This document shows, piece after piece, positions 51,884 through 59,829 of a stretch of 64,000 nt of DNA. The notes beneath the pieces were generated by a model, which was not told the origin of the DNA, did no database searches, and saw only the letters and a list, made by a program, of their open reading frames with translations. Made by a program: the position numbers and the translations under genes. Numbering within the stretch: position 1 is the stretch's first letter; each line of letters begins with the position of its first letter. The stretch is from Caryophanales bacterium (lineage in GTDB: Bacteria; Bacillota; Bacilli; Exiguobacteriales; Exiguobacteriaceae): positions 114,502 through 178,501 of the forward strand of contig CABJAC010000002.1 in NCBI GenBank assembly GCA_902363455.1, written 5' to 3'.

Positions 51884-52464
51884 CGTTCGACCAAATTCGT
51901 CGACCAGTTAAAGTTTCGGCAAATTGTTTCGGCACTTTCGCCGGCCGAACGCCCCTCGGTATCAAGACGGAGATAGTTGGGATACGGCAGTTCTCCCGGA
52001 AGCGAATGTGTCCGGTACTGTTCGGCGGTTTCAAGCAGGTTGGCTTCCGACGCAGCGATGTCCCGTTTTGTGAACTTGTGGAGTAAACGGTTCTCAGTCT
52101 GGTTCCGGGCCAGACGGGTGGACAGTTCGGCTTCCAGTTCAACGATGAAGACTTCGGCACCGGCTTCTTCAAACAGTTGAACGGTCTCTTCGATGAATTC
52201 GATGCCGCCGTCTTCGACGCCAAACAAGCATAAAAACGTAAAAATGACCCCTTCGAGATCACTGACCGCCATTTCCTTAAACATTTCCCGCCGGATCAAG
52301 TCTTTCAGTTTATGATGCGCCGGTTTCGTGAAATCAAAATACGGATGCAACAGGTCGATCGTCTGATGGTTGTGGAATAATTTCATGCCCGTTTTTTGTT
52401 CGAGTTCCTGACCAATCGTCATTTTGCCGACCGCTTGCGGACCAAGTAACATAACAAACTTCAT
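51880..52464 (-). CDS. P-loop kinase-like protein (shikimate/adenylate kinase type)
   Basis: 194 residues from ATG 52464 (MKFVMLLGPQAVGK), which has AGGAAGAGGTG upstream; the frame from 52500 is not needed. Walker A is GPQAVGKMT (residues 8-16). It continues with a kinase-like FHNHQTIDLLHP, a hydrophobic beta strand VIFTFLCLFG, a lid-like Arg-rich segment (STRLARNQTENRLLHK) and a final YLRLDTEGRS strand. Shape and length suit a small-molecule or nucleoside kinase. The substrate is unknown. Co-translated with the small membrane protein downstream. Confidence 0.75.
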   Translation of the reverse strand: MKFVMLLGPQAVGKMTIGQELEQKTGMKLFHNHQTIDLLHPYFDFTKPAHHKLKDLIRREMFKEMAVSDLEGVIFTFLCLFGVEDGGIEFIEETVQLFEEAGAEVFIVELEAELSTRLARNQTENRLLHKFTKRDIAASEANLLETAEQYRTHSLPGELPYPNYLRLDTEGRSAGESAETICRNFNWSTNLVER

Positions 52465-52600
52465 CCTGACACCTCTTCCTTTTTTTGTTAATACTAGCAC
52501 AGAAAAACAGAGTGTTCCTATTAGAACGTTTGTTCGTTAAATGGTATAATGACAGTAAGAAATGTTGTCGTTTTAGGACCGAATGGAGGTCGTTGACTAT

Positions 52601-53125
52601 ATGGAACATTGGAAGGCAGTACAGGGCTATGCAGGCATGTATCAAGTCTCAACATCAGGGAACGTCCGGTCGCTCGACCGGATCATCGAGACAAGCCGTG
52701 GTGTCAAACAACGACGGCAAGGTGTCGTGTTGCGCCCACGGATCAATCAAGAAGGTTACCGGAAAGTGACGTTGTATAAACAAGGACGTGGGGAACGGTT
52801 TTATGTCGCCGAGCTTGTTGCTAAGGCGTTTCTCGATTCCGAGGCCACGCACGACCGGATTATCCGGGCGGACGGTGATCGTGTAAACGATCAGATCGAT
52901 AATCTGACCGTCAAACCGTCGACGACTCAAGCGTACGCGTCGCTCCTTGACGAGTTCGACTTGTTATTGACGCAACACATCGAATTGTCGCCGCGGCAGA
53001 TTCGGGAGATACGGCGTCGGTATCAAACCGGACTTTCGATTCGCCGGTTGGCGTTGACGTATCAGGTGACGGAAAACCGGATTCGCAACATCATCGACAA
53101 AAAGGAAGCCCAGTATATTAGTTAA
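52601..53125 (+). CDS. NUMOD4/HNH-derived DNA-binding protein with C-terminal helix-turn-helix
   Basis: About 174 residues from ATG 52601 (MEHWKAVQGY), which has GGAGGTCG upstream. Residues 1-50 match the NUMOD4 motif of homing endonucleases (W-x-x-V-x-GY-x-GMYQVSTSGNVRSLDR). Residues about 70-110 resemble an HNH region (ELVAKAFLDSE ... NDQIDNLTV), but where active enzymes read N-H-x-D-G-N this protein has RADGD, so the catalytic His is missing. Residues about 130-170 look like a resolvase-type helix-turn-helix (SPRQIREIRRRYQTG, SIRRLALTYQVTENRIRNII). It is intact and has its own ribosome binding site, so a domesticated DNA-binding role is likely. Confidence 0.78.
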   Translation: MEHWKAVQGYAGMYQVSTSGNVRSLDRIIETSRGVKQRRQGVVLRPRINQEGYRKVTLYKQGRGERFYVAELVAKAFLDSEATHDRIIRADGDRVNDQIDNLTVKPSTTQAYASLLDEFDLLLTQHIELSPRQIREIRRRYQTGLSIRRLALTYQVTENRIRNIIDKKEAQYIS

Positions 53126-53130
53126 ACGAC

Positions 53131-53172
53131 AAACAGACTCTGTGCTTGAGGCACAGGGTCTGTTTATCTTTA
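53131..53172. terminator. Bidirectional terminator between the NUMOD4 gene and the chemoreceptor gene
   Basis: 15-bp stem (53131-53145 with 53151-53165, one mismatch) and a T-rich tail; genes are convergent. Confidence 0.82.
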
Positions 53173-54825
53173 ATGGGATGGACCACCGATCGTCCGGTTG
53201 AGGGACTCGATTTGTTCACCGATGATGTGACCGTGCTGTTTCAGTTCTTGTTGGCGGGCACTGTTGGCCTGTATGTTTGCTTCAAGTGATTGACTGTAGT
53301 GGGTCAGTTCAAACAGAATCGTTTCAATCAGTTGAAAATGTTCCCGAATCCGTGGCTGGACCGAATAGACGAGCGACCGGTCCGTCTCGACCTGGACGAG
53401 CGCGGCTTCAATCTGTTCCGCGTTATCCAAAACGGAAGCAATCCGGCGGGTGCTCTGTTCAAGCTGTTCGTGTGTCGTCTCGATTTGGGTCGTCATCTGG
53501 ACAACATCTTGTTCGATCTGCCCGATGCTGGCCGTCAAATCCCGGTTTGCCTTGTTGATGTGATCGATGCTCCGTTTGATGTCGAGTGCAAGTGACTCGA
53601 CCTCTTTGGCGACGATGACGAAACCGCGGCCTTCTTCGCCTGCGCGTGTCGCTTCGATCAAGGCATTCAGCGATAGGCGGCGTGTCGCTTCCGCCACCTG
53701 TTGGATGTAGCGGATCGAGGCGTGCATTTGTTGATTGCGTCCGGTCGCCTCGTCCAGCGACTGGGATGTATGGACGGACAGTGTCCGCAACAGCGTCGTG
53801 TCCTGTTGCAACGATTCGAGGATCCGATGGCTCGTCGTCGCTTCCTCATTAAAGGAGCTGACCCGTTGATGGCTCGTCTGGATCGATTCGTCCATCGTCG
53901 CGAGTGCCTCGATCGAAGTCGTCAACAGTTGTCCCGATTCGCTGATGATCTGTTCCATCTGCGTCGATTGGTCCGTCAATGACGTCGCCACTTGATGGAC
54001 AGCGAGGACGGATTCATCAATCGAGGCGAGTTGGGACGAAAAACCGGGTTGGGTCGCCTCCAATCGTTCGCTCGCAATCGTGATTTCTTGTGTCAGACTG
54101 CCGACTTGTTGCATCAGTTGGTTGTATTGGTGCGTCAATTGCTGTAATTCAAACGTCGTCGTCTTAATGCTGATCGGCTGATAGGTACGTCGTGCATACG
54201 CCTCTTCAATCTTTAAGGACAAGACGGACAGCGGAGCCAGTTGTTTTTTGATACGGGCCCGGATCAGCAGACTGACAAAACAGAGGACGACAATCCCGAG
54301 GATGCCTAACTTCATCGCTAGTGCCTTGGCAGGCGCGACCAACCGTTCCTGATCGACCGATAAAAACAGGACATCATTCACTTCAGGAATCGACATCGCG
54401 AGAATAAACCGGTCGTTGCTTGTAAATGTCGTCACGCGTGCTTGTTTTAATTGTTGCGTCACGTCTTTTTTCTGTTGCGCCGTCAACTTCAACGGTTGAA
54501 GGGCTGTGTTTTTAGTCGCTAACGACTGGATCGCTGCATCATAATCGTCGCGTGCCATATCGGCGAGTTGTTGATTCTTCAAACGTTTAATGGCGCGTGT
54601 CCTTTCCTGTTCATCTTCCGGATAGGCTAAGTAAATCGAGCGGATATTGGCATCAAGCATCGTCATCTCCCGTTCGAGCCGTTCACTGACGGACTTCGTC
54701 GAGGTCCGGTATAATTCTTCGACGCTTAAAGCGCTGATCAATAAGAGCCCCATTGCGACGATTGGGATTAGCCAGTTGTTTAATTGTTGGGCAAGCAGTC
54801 TTTTTTTCTCTGTAGGTTGCTTCAT
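53170..54825 (-). CDS. Methyl-accepting chemotaxis protein, two-helix type with short sensor
   Basis: About 551 residues from ATG 54825 (MKQPTEKKRLLAQQL); GAGGAG is well spaced for it, and the longer frame to 54954 would cross the terminator of the neighbouring gene. Membrane helices at about residues 17-36 (WLIPIVAMGLLLISAL) and 185-205 enclose a helical extracellular sensor of about 150 residues. A HAMP-like linker and the signalling hairpin follow, with RLSLNALIEATRAGE and GRGFVIVAKEVESLA; the tip differs from the consensus (EATRAGE for EAARAGE), as in less usual MCPs. Role: transmembrane signalling to CheA/CheW. Ligand unknown. It is a single gene. Confidence 0.88.
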   Translation of the reverse strand: MKQPTEKKRLLAQQLNNWLIPIVAMGLLLISALSVEELYRTSTKSVSERLEREMTMLDANIRSIYLAYPEDEQERTRAIKRLKNQQLADMARDDYDAAIQSLATKNTALQPLKLTAQQKKDVTQQLKQARVTTFTSNDRFILAMSIPEVNDVLFLSVDQERLVAPAKALAMKLGILGIVVLCFVSLLIRARIKKQLAPLSVLSLKIEEAYARRTYQPISIKTTTFELQQLTHQYNQLMQQVGSLTQEITIASERLEATQPGFSSQLASIDESVLAVHQVATSLTDQSTQMEQIISESGQLLTTSIEALATMDESIQTSHQRVSSFNEEATTSHRILESLQQDTTLLRTLSVHTSQSLDEATGRNQQMHASIRYIQQVAEATRRLSLNALIEATRAGEEGRGFVIVAKEVESLALDIKRSIDHINKANRDLTASIGQIEQDVVQMTTQIETTHEQLEQSTRRIASVLDNAEQIEAALVQVETDRSLVYSVQPRIREHFQLIETILFELTHYSQSLEANIQANSARQQELKQHGHIIGEQIESLNRTIGGPSH

Positions 54826-54913
54826 CAGTTTCATCTCCTCCATGCTTCCTATCGGGAAGTGAAGGGGCAGATTGTATGAAGAAAACGTGGTGTTCTTGTA
54901 AAGGTTTGGTCCA

Positions 54914-54939
54914 CAAAAAAAGGACATCCGAGGATGTCC
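54914..54939 (-). terminator. Terminator of the small membrane protein gene
   Basis: 8-bp perfect stem (54922-54929 with 54932-54939) with a 2-base centre and a run of seven T residues on the minus strand. Confidence 0.8.
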
Positions 54940-54943
54940 GCTG

Positions 54944-55129
54944 TCAGCTGGCATGCGGCAGGTAAGTCGAGACGAAACTGGTCGTCATCTGTAACAACTG
55001 TTGTGTTTCTTCTTTTGGTTCGGAGGTGACATAAATAATCAGTGCTGCGGCGACGGCAACAAAGATGATGATGACGAGAACAACAAAAAACGGCATCTTA
55101 CTTTTACGTTTTTCTTCTTTCATATCCAT
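54944..55129 (-). CDS. Small single-helix membrane protein (61 aa)
   Basis: 61 residues: a highly charged N terminus (MDMKEEKRKSKM), one strong helix (PFFVVLVIIIFVAVAAALIIYV) and a short outer tail. GGGGGAG lies before the ATG and a terminator directly after the stop codon (54914-54939), which both support a real gene. The family and function are not recognised. It is upstream of, but not fused with, the chemoreceptor gene on the same strand. Confidence 0.7.
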   Translation of the reverse strand: MDMKEEKRKSKMPFFVVLVIIIFVAVAAALIIYVTSEPKEETQQLLQMTTSFVSTYLPHAS

Positions 55130-55289
55130 TATAATACTCCCCCTTAAAAATGATGAGAACGTCTAAGGTGTTGTTTCCCTTCTTGAAGAATTGGAAACAT
55201 TTTGGGACTTGAAAGAGGGACGCATTCAACCGATAGAGAACATAAGTAAAGAGCTAAAAATCGTCATGGAAAAGGAGTGTTCCGGTCTT

Positions 55290-56375
55290 ATGTTGATCCT
55301 GTTTAATCAGTTCCTGCTAAATTTCTGTCTGTTGATCACCTCACTCCTATTTGCATTTTTGCCATTTCGGCATGTAGAACGGATTTCTGCAAGCTCTTCT
55401 GTCCGGACACGCGTACTGTTTGGGTTAGTCGCCGGACTGATTAGTGTTTTGCTTGTCCTGAACAGTGTCACCTATGATGGGGCAAAAATCGATCTACGCC
55501 TCGTCGCTTTAGTGACGGCGTTTTTTTATGGCGGATGGATCAGTGGCGGAATCACATTCATCGGCATCGTTGGGGCTCGTTTCAGCATCACGCCACCAGG
55601 CGTCTATGAAGGATTGATTTTGACGATTTTAATTTGTGTGTCCTTACTCGTGACGGCAAGTATCTATCGTCGTTTTTCAGCACGCACGATGAAGGATTAC
55701 TTGATCTTGATTAGTATCGGCATTGCTTACAGTTTACCGGCTTTGTATTTGTTGACGGATACATATGTTCATTTTCTTAAGATTTCCTTTGTATATATCA
55801 TTTTTATTTTATTAGGCGGATACGTGACCTATCAATTTCTTCAGGAATTACGGAAACATTTCCAGTTCGTCCAGACGCAACAGGAACTGGCGTTGACCGA
55901 CGGACTGACGAATCTCGCCAATCGGCGAAAGCTCGACGAGACGTTGGCGCATTACGACCAACACGGCTATGCGTTCTCCGTTCTGATCGTCGACATCGAC
56001 TTCTTCAAATCGGTCAATGATACATACGGGCATGACGGGGGGGACGTCGTCTTACGTCAACTGAGTCAGCTGTTGCAACACTGTAGTCCCGACGAAGCCG
56101 TTGTTGGACGTTATGGCGGGGAAGAGTTTGTTGTCTTGTTACCGGACATGCCGCTTAATGAAGCCGTCCGGCTCGGGGAAACGATTCGCTCGGCGTGTGC
56201 TGATCAACATTTCGTGTTCAGTACGTATCCGGCATTCCACGTTACGCTATCGATCGGAGCGGCCTCGTCGGATCAGGGCGAGACATCGTTTGAAGTCGTC
56301 CAAAAAGCCGATCAGTCCCTTTATCAAGCGAAGCAGACGGGACGGAACAAGGTCGTCGGTTACAGCGAAGAATAA
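55290..56375 (+). CDS. Diguanylate cyclase with 5TM-LYT membrane sensor
   Basis: About 361 residues from ATG 55290 (MLILFNQFLLNF); AAAGGAG lies upstream, and other in-frame starts at 55191 and 55266 are possible. Residues about 1-175 form a 5TM-5TMR-LYT sensor (GAKIDLRLVALVTAFFYGG ... GARFSITPPGVYEG). Residues about 200-360 are a GGDEF domain: LTDGLTNLANRRKLDE, DIDFFKSVNDTYGHDGGD and the active-site RYGGEEF. Known reaction: two GTP to cyclic di-GMP. The inhibitory RxxD site normally five residues before GGEEF is not present. The same sensor type is found in the LytS-like protein at 20015. Confidence 0.9.
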   Translation: MLILFNQFLLNFCLLITSLLFAFLPFRHVERISASSSVRTRVLFGLVAGLISVLLVLNSVTYDGAKIDLRLVALVTAFFYGGWISGGITFIGIVGARFSITPPGVYEGLILTILICVSLLVTASIYRRFSARTMKDYLILISIGIAYSLPALYLLTDTYVHFLKISFVYIIFILLGGYVTYQFLQELRKHFQFVQTQQELALTDGLTNLANRRKLDETLAHYDQHGYAFSVLIVDIDFFKSVNDTYGHDGGDVVLRQLSQLLQHCSPDEAVVGRYGGEEFVVLLPDMPLNEAVRLGETIRSACADQHFVFSTYPAFHVTLSIGAASSDQGETSFEVVQKADQSLYQAKQTGRNKVVGYSEE

Positions 56376-56384
56376 TCCAACACC

Positions 56385-56416
56385 AACAGGCGGGCTCCTC
56401 GGAGTCCGCCTGTTTC
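56385..56416 (+). terminator. Terminator of the diguanylate cyclase gene
   Basis: 14-bp GC-rich stem (56385-56398 with 56401-56414, one mismatch) followed by TTT; it also serves the convergent nuclease gene. Confidence 0.78.
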
Positions 56417-56432
56417 ATGCTGCACGTAAAAA

Positions 56433-57383
56433 TTATTCGCCGACCATCCCGTCATGGTCATTGTCCCGCATATGGGGATACAGCCAATGGTCATCTGTAA
56501 TCGGCATGCTGAATCCGGCGTCTTTGGCTTCTTGGATCGTGACTTGTCCGTTGCCGTCAGTATCGACGGTTGAGACGTCCCCCGTTGCGTTCGAAGACGG
56601 TTTCGGATCGGCAGGGGCTTGCGCTGGCTCTTCTTTCTCTTCAGTCAACCCGAGTGCGGCATTGACTTCATCCGGATTCACATTGTCGAAGTCATCGACG
56701 ATTTTATTTCCTCTTAACGTATACGTATAGCGATAATGAGAAGGAATCTGAGTTTTAGTATCAGGATACGTAATCGTCGCTTCGAAGTCTGTGACATTGC
56801 CGGCCTGGCGGATATTGTTTTCCATATAGGCTTGATCGCCGTGGCGGTTGAGTGTGCTGTCTTGCGGCGTGATATTGTAGGCGTTCGAGACACCACCGAG
56901 CGAATCGGCAATGACATGTCCTTCATCAAGCTGAGGACTCTCGACACCCGGAACCTTCGCTTCGTCCGAATAATAGCGACCGGATGAGGTTACGTCTTCT
57001 GTATCTTGTTGGAGCGTAATTTTTTTTGCAGTAACTTTAACGAGTTGGGCGTGTTCATTCGTAAAGGCCCAGTACTCGCGGTCGCCAAAACCGATGTTCA
57101 CGACGGCATTTGGTTCCCGGTCGCCGGACAGATCGCCGCCGTCGACTTCAATCGGTGTATAGCCGGGGAACGATTTCGTTGCTTCTGCTTCGGCAGTTTC
57201 TGCGGAAGGGGTATCAGTAGGTGTTGTCTCTTGCTGTTTTTCCTCGGTCTTCTCTGCGGAAGCCGTTTCTTGAGATGCCGCCTGGTCGAACTTTGGTGTC
57301 GGCGCAGATGATTCTTCCGCAGCACATCCCGTCAAAAGCAGGGCGGCTAGCGGAAAAGCAAAATAAGTAAAGGATGATTTCAT
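56433..57383 (-). CDS. Secreted DNA/RNA non-specific endonuclease, lipoprotein, with Ca-binding C terminus
   Basis: 316 residues. Lipoprotein signal with lipobox LLTGC (Cys about residue 20), a Glu/Thr/Ser-rich linker (about 22-75), then an Endonuclea_NS-type nuclease domain (about 80-235). The active-site motif DEGHVIADSLGG has the catalytic His in D-x-G-H, and NITPQDSTLNRHG supplies the metal-binding Asn. A C-terminal region (about 270-316) has two Asp-rich loops, DTDGNGQVTIQEA and DNDHDGMVGE, resembling an EF-hand and an Excalibur-like calcium site. Probable role: cell-surface degradation of DNA/RNA. No immunity-protein gene is next to it, which speaks against a toxin. Confidence 0.84.
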   Translation of the reverse strand: MKSSFTYFAFPLAALLLTGCAAEESSAPTPKFDQAASQETASAEKTEEKQQETTPTDTPSAETAEAEATKSFPGYTPIEVDGGDLSGDREPNAVVNIGFGDREYWAFTNEHAQLVKVTAKKITLQQDTEDVTSSGRYYSDEAKVPGVESPQLDEGHVIADSLGGVSNAYNITPQDSTLNRHGDQAYMENNIRQAGNVTDFEATITYPDTKTQIPSHYRYTYTLRGNKIVDDFDNVNPDEVNAALGLTEEKEEPAQAPADPKPSSNATGDVSTVDTDGNGQVTIQEAKDAGFSMPITDDHWLYPHMRDNDHDGMVGE

Positions 57384-57647
57384 CAGTGGACTCCTCGCGT
57401 GTCATGACATACTTGTCCATTGTAGAAATCTTCCAGGCTGAATACAAGGTGATTTTTAACATTTAACGATCTAAATAGAACAAGAGATGCAGGTAACGAA
57501 AAATGGGAGAGTACTTCGAGGGCGGGAGACAGTGATTCGAAAATCGCAGAAGGACGTTATCTTGCCTTATAATGGGAATATTGTGTAAAATAAGCATTCA
57601 CCACCTGAACAGATCGCGAAGCGTGACGATGTCAGAGGAGGGATGGT

Positions 57648-57827
57648 ATGTCCAAACGGATGAAGGATTATGGTATCTCGTTCATCATTTTAGGAATTGC
57701 CGTAATATTGATTGGTGTACTGGATTTACCGAAAGGAATAAGTGCCGTTGCTGTGATTGTGGTAGTGGTACTGTCTGTTTTTTTATACGAATTTCGACGT
57801 TTTTTAACGCATGATGCAAGAAAGTGA
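57648..57827 (+). CDS. Small two-helix membrane protein (59 aa)
   Basis: Short frame MSKRMKDYGISFIILGIAV... with a near-perfect ribosome binding site (GAGGAGGG, 7-8 bases before the ATG). Two hydrophobic segments (about residues 8-24 and 31-48) are split by DLPKG, and the tail is basic (YEFRRFLTHDARK). It is followed by a terminator at 57882. Resembles small integral membrane proteins common in Bacillales; function unknown. Confidence 0.68.
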   Translation: MSKRMKDYGISFIILGIAVILIGVLDLPKGISAVAVIVVVVLSVFLYEFRRFLTHDARK

Positions 57828-57881
57828 TTGTTAGCAGCACGTTGTCTGAACGTACCGTTTCAACAAGTCATAGTCAGACAG

Positions 57882-57922
57882 AAAAGGTGATCCACCCGTT
57901 TTCCGGGAGGATCACCTTTTGT
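57882..57922. terminator. Bidirectional terminator between the 59-residue gene and the NUDIX gene
   Basis: Near-perfect 17-bp stem (57882-57898 with 57904-57920), with A and T ends. Confidence 0.85.
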
Positions 57923-57943
57923 AATGCAGAATGTATGGAACAC

Positions 57944-58354
57944 TTACGTTAAGACAAGCTGCTGAAAAATCTGATGCCGTTCAAAGGCAGTTAAGATGCT
58001 CGGCGCAATCTGTTGCCGAATCAGTTGTTCATCGGTCCATAAGTAGGCGTCATGTTCTTCTGATAACGTTACACTGCTGGTCACGGCTGTACAGAAGTAG
58101 GCGAGCAGGATGACCTGGCGATCGGGATGTGTCAGAATGCTCGAGGCATAAGCAATTTTGTCGACGGTCACCGTCAACCCCGTTTCTTCCCGGATTTCAC
58201 GAATCAGACTGTCTTCCGGTTGCTCCCCAAAATCGATTTTTCCACCCGGGCATTCCCACGTCCCGCCACCGGAGTCGGCAGCAGCACGCTGAACGATTAA
58301 AATCCGGTTGTCGTGCCGCACGATCCCTTTGACGGCCGTTACGATGGTCGACAT
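57944..58354 (-). CDS. NUDIX hydrolase (MutT-like)
   Basis: 136 residues with a Nudix box GGKIDFGEQPEDSLIREIREE-T-G-L (residues about 38-61). The N-terminal strand VKGIVRHDNRILIVQRA and the Gly-rich GGGTWECPGGK are typical of MutT-like pyrophosphohydrolases. The substrate may be an oxidised dNTP or another nucleotide. The start overlaps the end of the peptidase E gene by 16 bases, and GGAGGAG in that overlap serves as ribosome binding site, so the two genes are coupled. Confidence 0.88.
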   Translation of the reverse strand: MSTIVTAVKGIVRHDNRILIVQRAAADSGGGTWECPGGKIDFGEQPEDSLIREIREETGLTVTVDKIAYASSILTHPDRQVILLAYFCTAVTSSVTLSEEHDAYLWTDEQLIRQQIAPSILTAFERHQIFQQLVLT

Positions 58355-59007
58355 GTCATCTCCTCCTTTCGCTTCAGCACAACTGCTTCCGGTCCTTCTT
58401 GTTGAATCAACTGACCGTTTTGCAGATAAATACCGGCTTGCTCCGGTAAGCCGTAGCCGAAGTGACTTTGTGTTGCTTCAAACGCCTGCAACAAATTCGT
58501 CTCTTCCTGCCACGTATCATAGTGGACGGAAATCACGGCGTCCATTAGACCGAGTCCTTCAAGGACAAGCGACTTGCCCGCCCGTTGATCGATTGCCGGA
58601 ATTCGACATTCGTCCGGTGTCAGTAAGGCGCCGGCGGAAAAACCAGCGACCGGTACACCGTGCTGAAACCGTTCTTGAATGATGGCTCCGATTGGCGTGT
58701 GGACGATGAATTGTTGGTACAGTTCCGTTTCGCCACCCGAGATGATGATGCCGGCGCATGTACTCAGCTGCTCGAGGTGGTCGTCTGTTGGACTTGCAGA
58801 CAACGGCAAATGAAAAAATGCTGTCGCACCACAAGCGGTTAACATCTCCGTATAGATCGGCGCGTAATCGGACCAGGACGAACCGGGACGCGGCACATAC
58901 AGCAAAGCGACGGGACCTGTCCCGTTCAAACACGAGACAAACGTTTTACACAAATTCGGCGGAAACGGGGGACCACCGCCAAATAAAAAGAGGTGTTGAT
59001 TGACCAT
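58339..59007 (-). CDS. Peptidase E (S51) family protein
   Basis: 222 residues from ATG 59007 (MVNQHLFLFGGGPPF) with AAGGAGGC upstream; a frame from 59028 is less likely. Family marks: FLFGGGPPFPPN at the start, the region AGIIISGGETELYQQF, and the nucleophile elbow VAGFSAGALLT (Ser near residue 125), followed by HYDTWQEETNLLQ. S51 peptidases such as dipeptidase E and cyanophycinase are cytoplasmic serine hydrolases; the sequence places it in the group without deciding the substrate. It is coupled with the NUDIX gene downstream. Confidence 0.83.
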   Translation of the reverse strand: MVNQHLFLFGGGPPFPPNLCKTFVSCLNGTGPVALLYVPRPGSSWSDYAPIYTEMLTACGATAFFHLPLSASPTDDHLEQLSTCAGIIISGGETELYQQFIVHTPIGAIIQERFQHGVPVAGFSAGALLTPDECRIPAIDQRAGKSLVLEGLGLMDAVISVHYDTWQEETNLLQAFEATQSHFGYGLPEQAGIYLQNGQLIQQEGPEAVVLKRKEEMTCRPS

Positions 59008-59151
59008 GACTGCTGCCTCCTTACTCAAACTATTCTCTTAGAATAAAAGAAAATCGAAAACAAGGGTACCTGACTCTTTTTTTGGATAGGTAGAAAACGG
59101 AAAATGAATTACAATGGTAATACTAGGGAGAAAACGAAAGGGTTAAGTGAA

Positions 59152-59529
59152 ATGATGAAAAAGCACATCAATCAGATAACATACCGGGAATCAGGCATGG
59201 GGAAAGGCCAAACGTTCACGTGGACGAAAGCAACACGGGAATTACGGTTAGAAGATGAAGACGGAAAAGTCTCGGAAGACGTTTATCTGTTATCGGAGCA
59301 CCAACAAAGGGAACTCGAGCAACTGTTGCTCCACGTCGATCTTATGTACTGGCAACCGGTTTATACGACGGAGTGGCTGATTCTCGACGGCACGGACTGG
59401 GAAATCAGATGGAGCAGTCCGGACGGGAACGGGATGTCTCGAGGCAGTAATGCTTTTCCGGACAAGTGGGAGCTTCTTCGGGACTGGTTGTATAGTCAGT
59501 TTGCAGAAAACGGGGAGGAAGACAGATGA
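59152..59529 (+). CDS. Protein of unknown function (about 125 aa)
   Basis: The frame is open from 59104, but the ATG 59152 (MMKKHINQITYRESGMGKG) has AAAGGGTTAAGTG upstream and gives a more natural N terminus. The protein is soluble, acidic and Trp-rich (LMYWQPVYTTEWLILDGTDWEIRW, then FPDKWELLRDWLYSQF). No known motif, signal peptide or membrane helix is present. The next gene overlaps the stop by 4 bases (ATGA). Function unknown. Confidence 0.65.
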   Translation: MMKKHINQITYRESGMGKGQTFTWTKATRELRLEDEDGKVSEDVYLLSEHQQRELEQLLLHVDLMYWQPVYTTEWLILDGTDWEIRWSSPDGNGMSRGSNAFPDKWELLRDWLYSQFAENGEEDR

Positions 59530-59792
59530 ATCAAAGCAGTGAAGCACTTTTAGAAGCCATTATCGACATCTTAAGGACAGAACGACAACTGGATTTGACA
59601 GAGCTTTATCAACGTGTACGAGAGCGAAGTGATTTGGACCTTTCTCGTTTTTCGACGGAAGCGGGATTAGACGCACGCATTCGAAAATTAATTTATCTTC
59701 ATGCGAGTGAGTGTGAATTATATGAAGGGAAGCAGAATTTGTTCTACAGTGAGACCGGCAAAGGGACAGGGCGTTGGGGATTACGGAGGTAA
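59526..59792 (+). CDS. Small protein with winged-helix-like pattern (88 aa)
   Basis: 88 residues; the ATG overlaps the previous stop by 4 bases. The sequence MNQSSEALLEAIIDILRTERQLDLTELYQRVRER and RIRKLIYLHASECELYEGKQNLFYSETGKGTGRWGLR has the helix-helix-strand-strand layout of a small winged helix, loosely like HARE-HTH. That reading is only an inference. It forms a two-gene operon with the unknown gene at 59152 and faces the ridA gene. Confidence 0.65.
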   Translation: MNQSSEALLEAIIDILRTERQLDLTELYQRVRERSDLDLSRFSTEAGLDARIRKLIYLHASECELYEGKQNLFYSETGKGTGRWGLRR

Positions 59793-59821
59793 AAAAACAC
59801 GCCACTAAAAAGTGACGTGTT
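59791..59821 (-). terminator. Terminator of ridA
   Basis: 11-bp stem (59796-59806 with 59811-59821, one mismatch) and a run of seven T residues on the minus strand. Confidence 0.78.
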
Positions 59822-59829
59822 CGAAGTCA

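Noticed and set aside
54826..54954. N-terminal extension of the chemoreceptor at 53170
   Set aside because: It would pass through the terminator of the small membrane protein gene, and the first 43 residues are not MCP-like.
57572..57814. 80-codon frame on the plus strand around 57572
   Set aside because: Out of frame with the much better 57648-57827 gene, which has the strong ribosome binding site and membrane-protein pattern.
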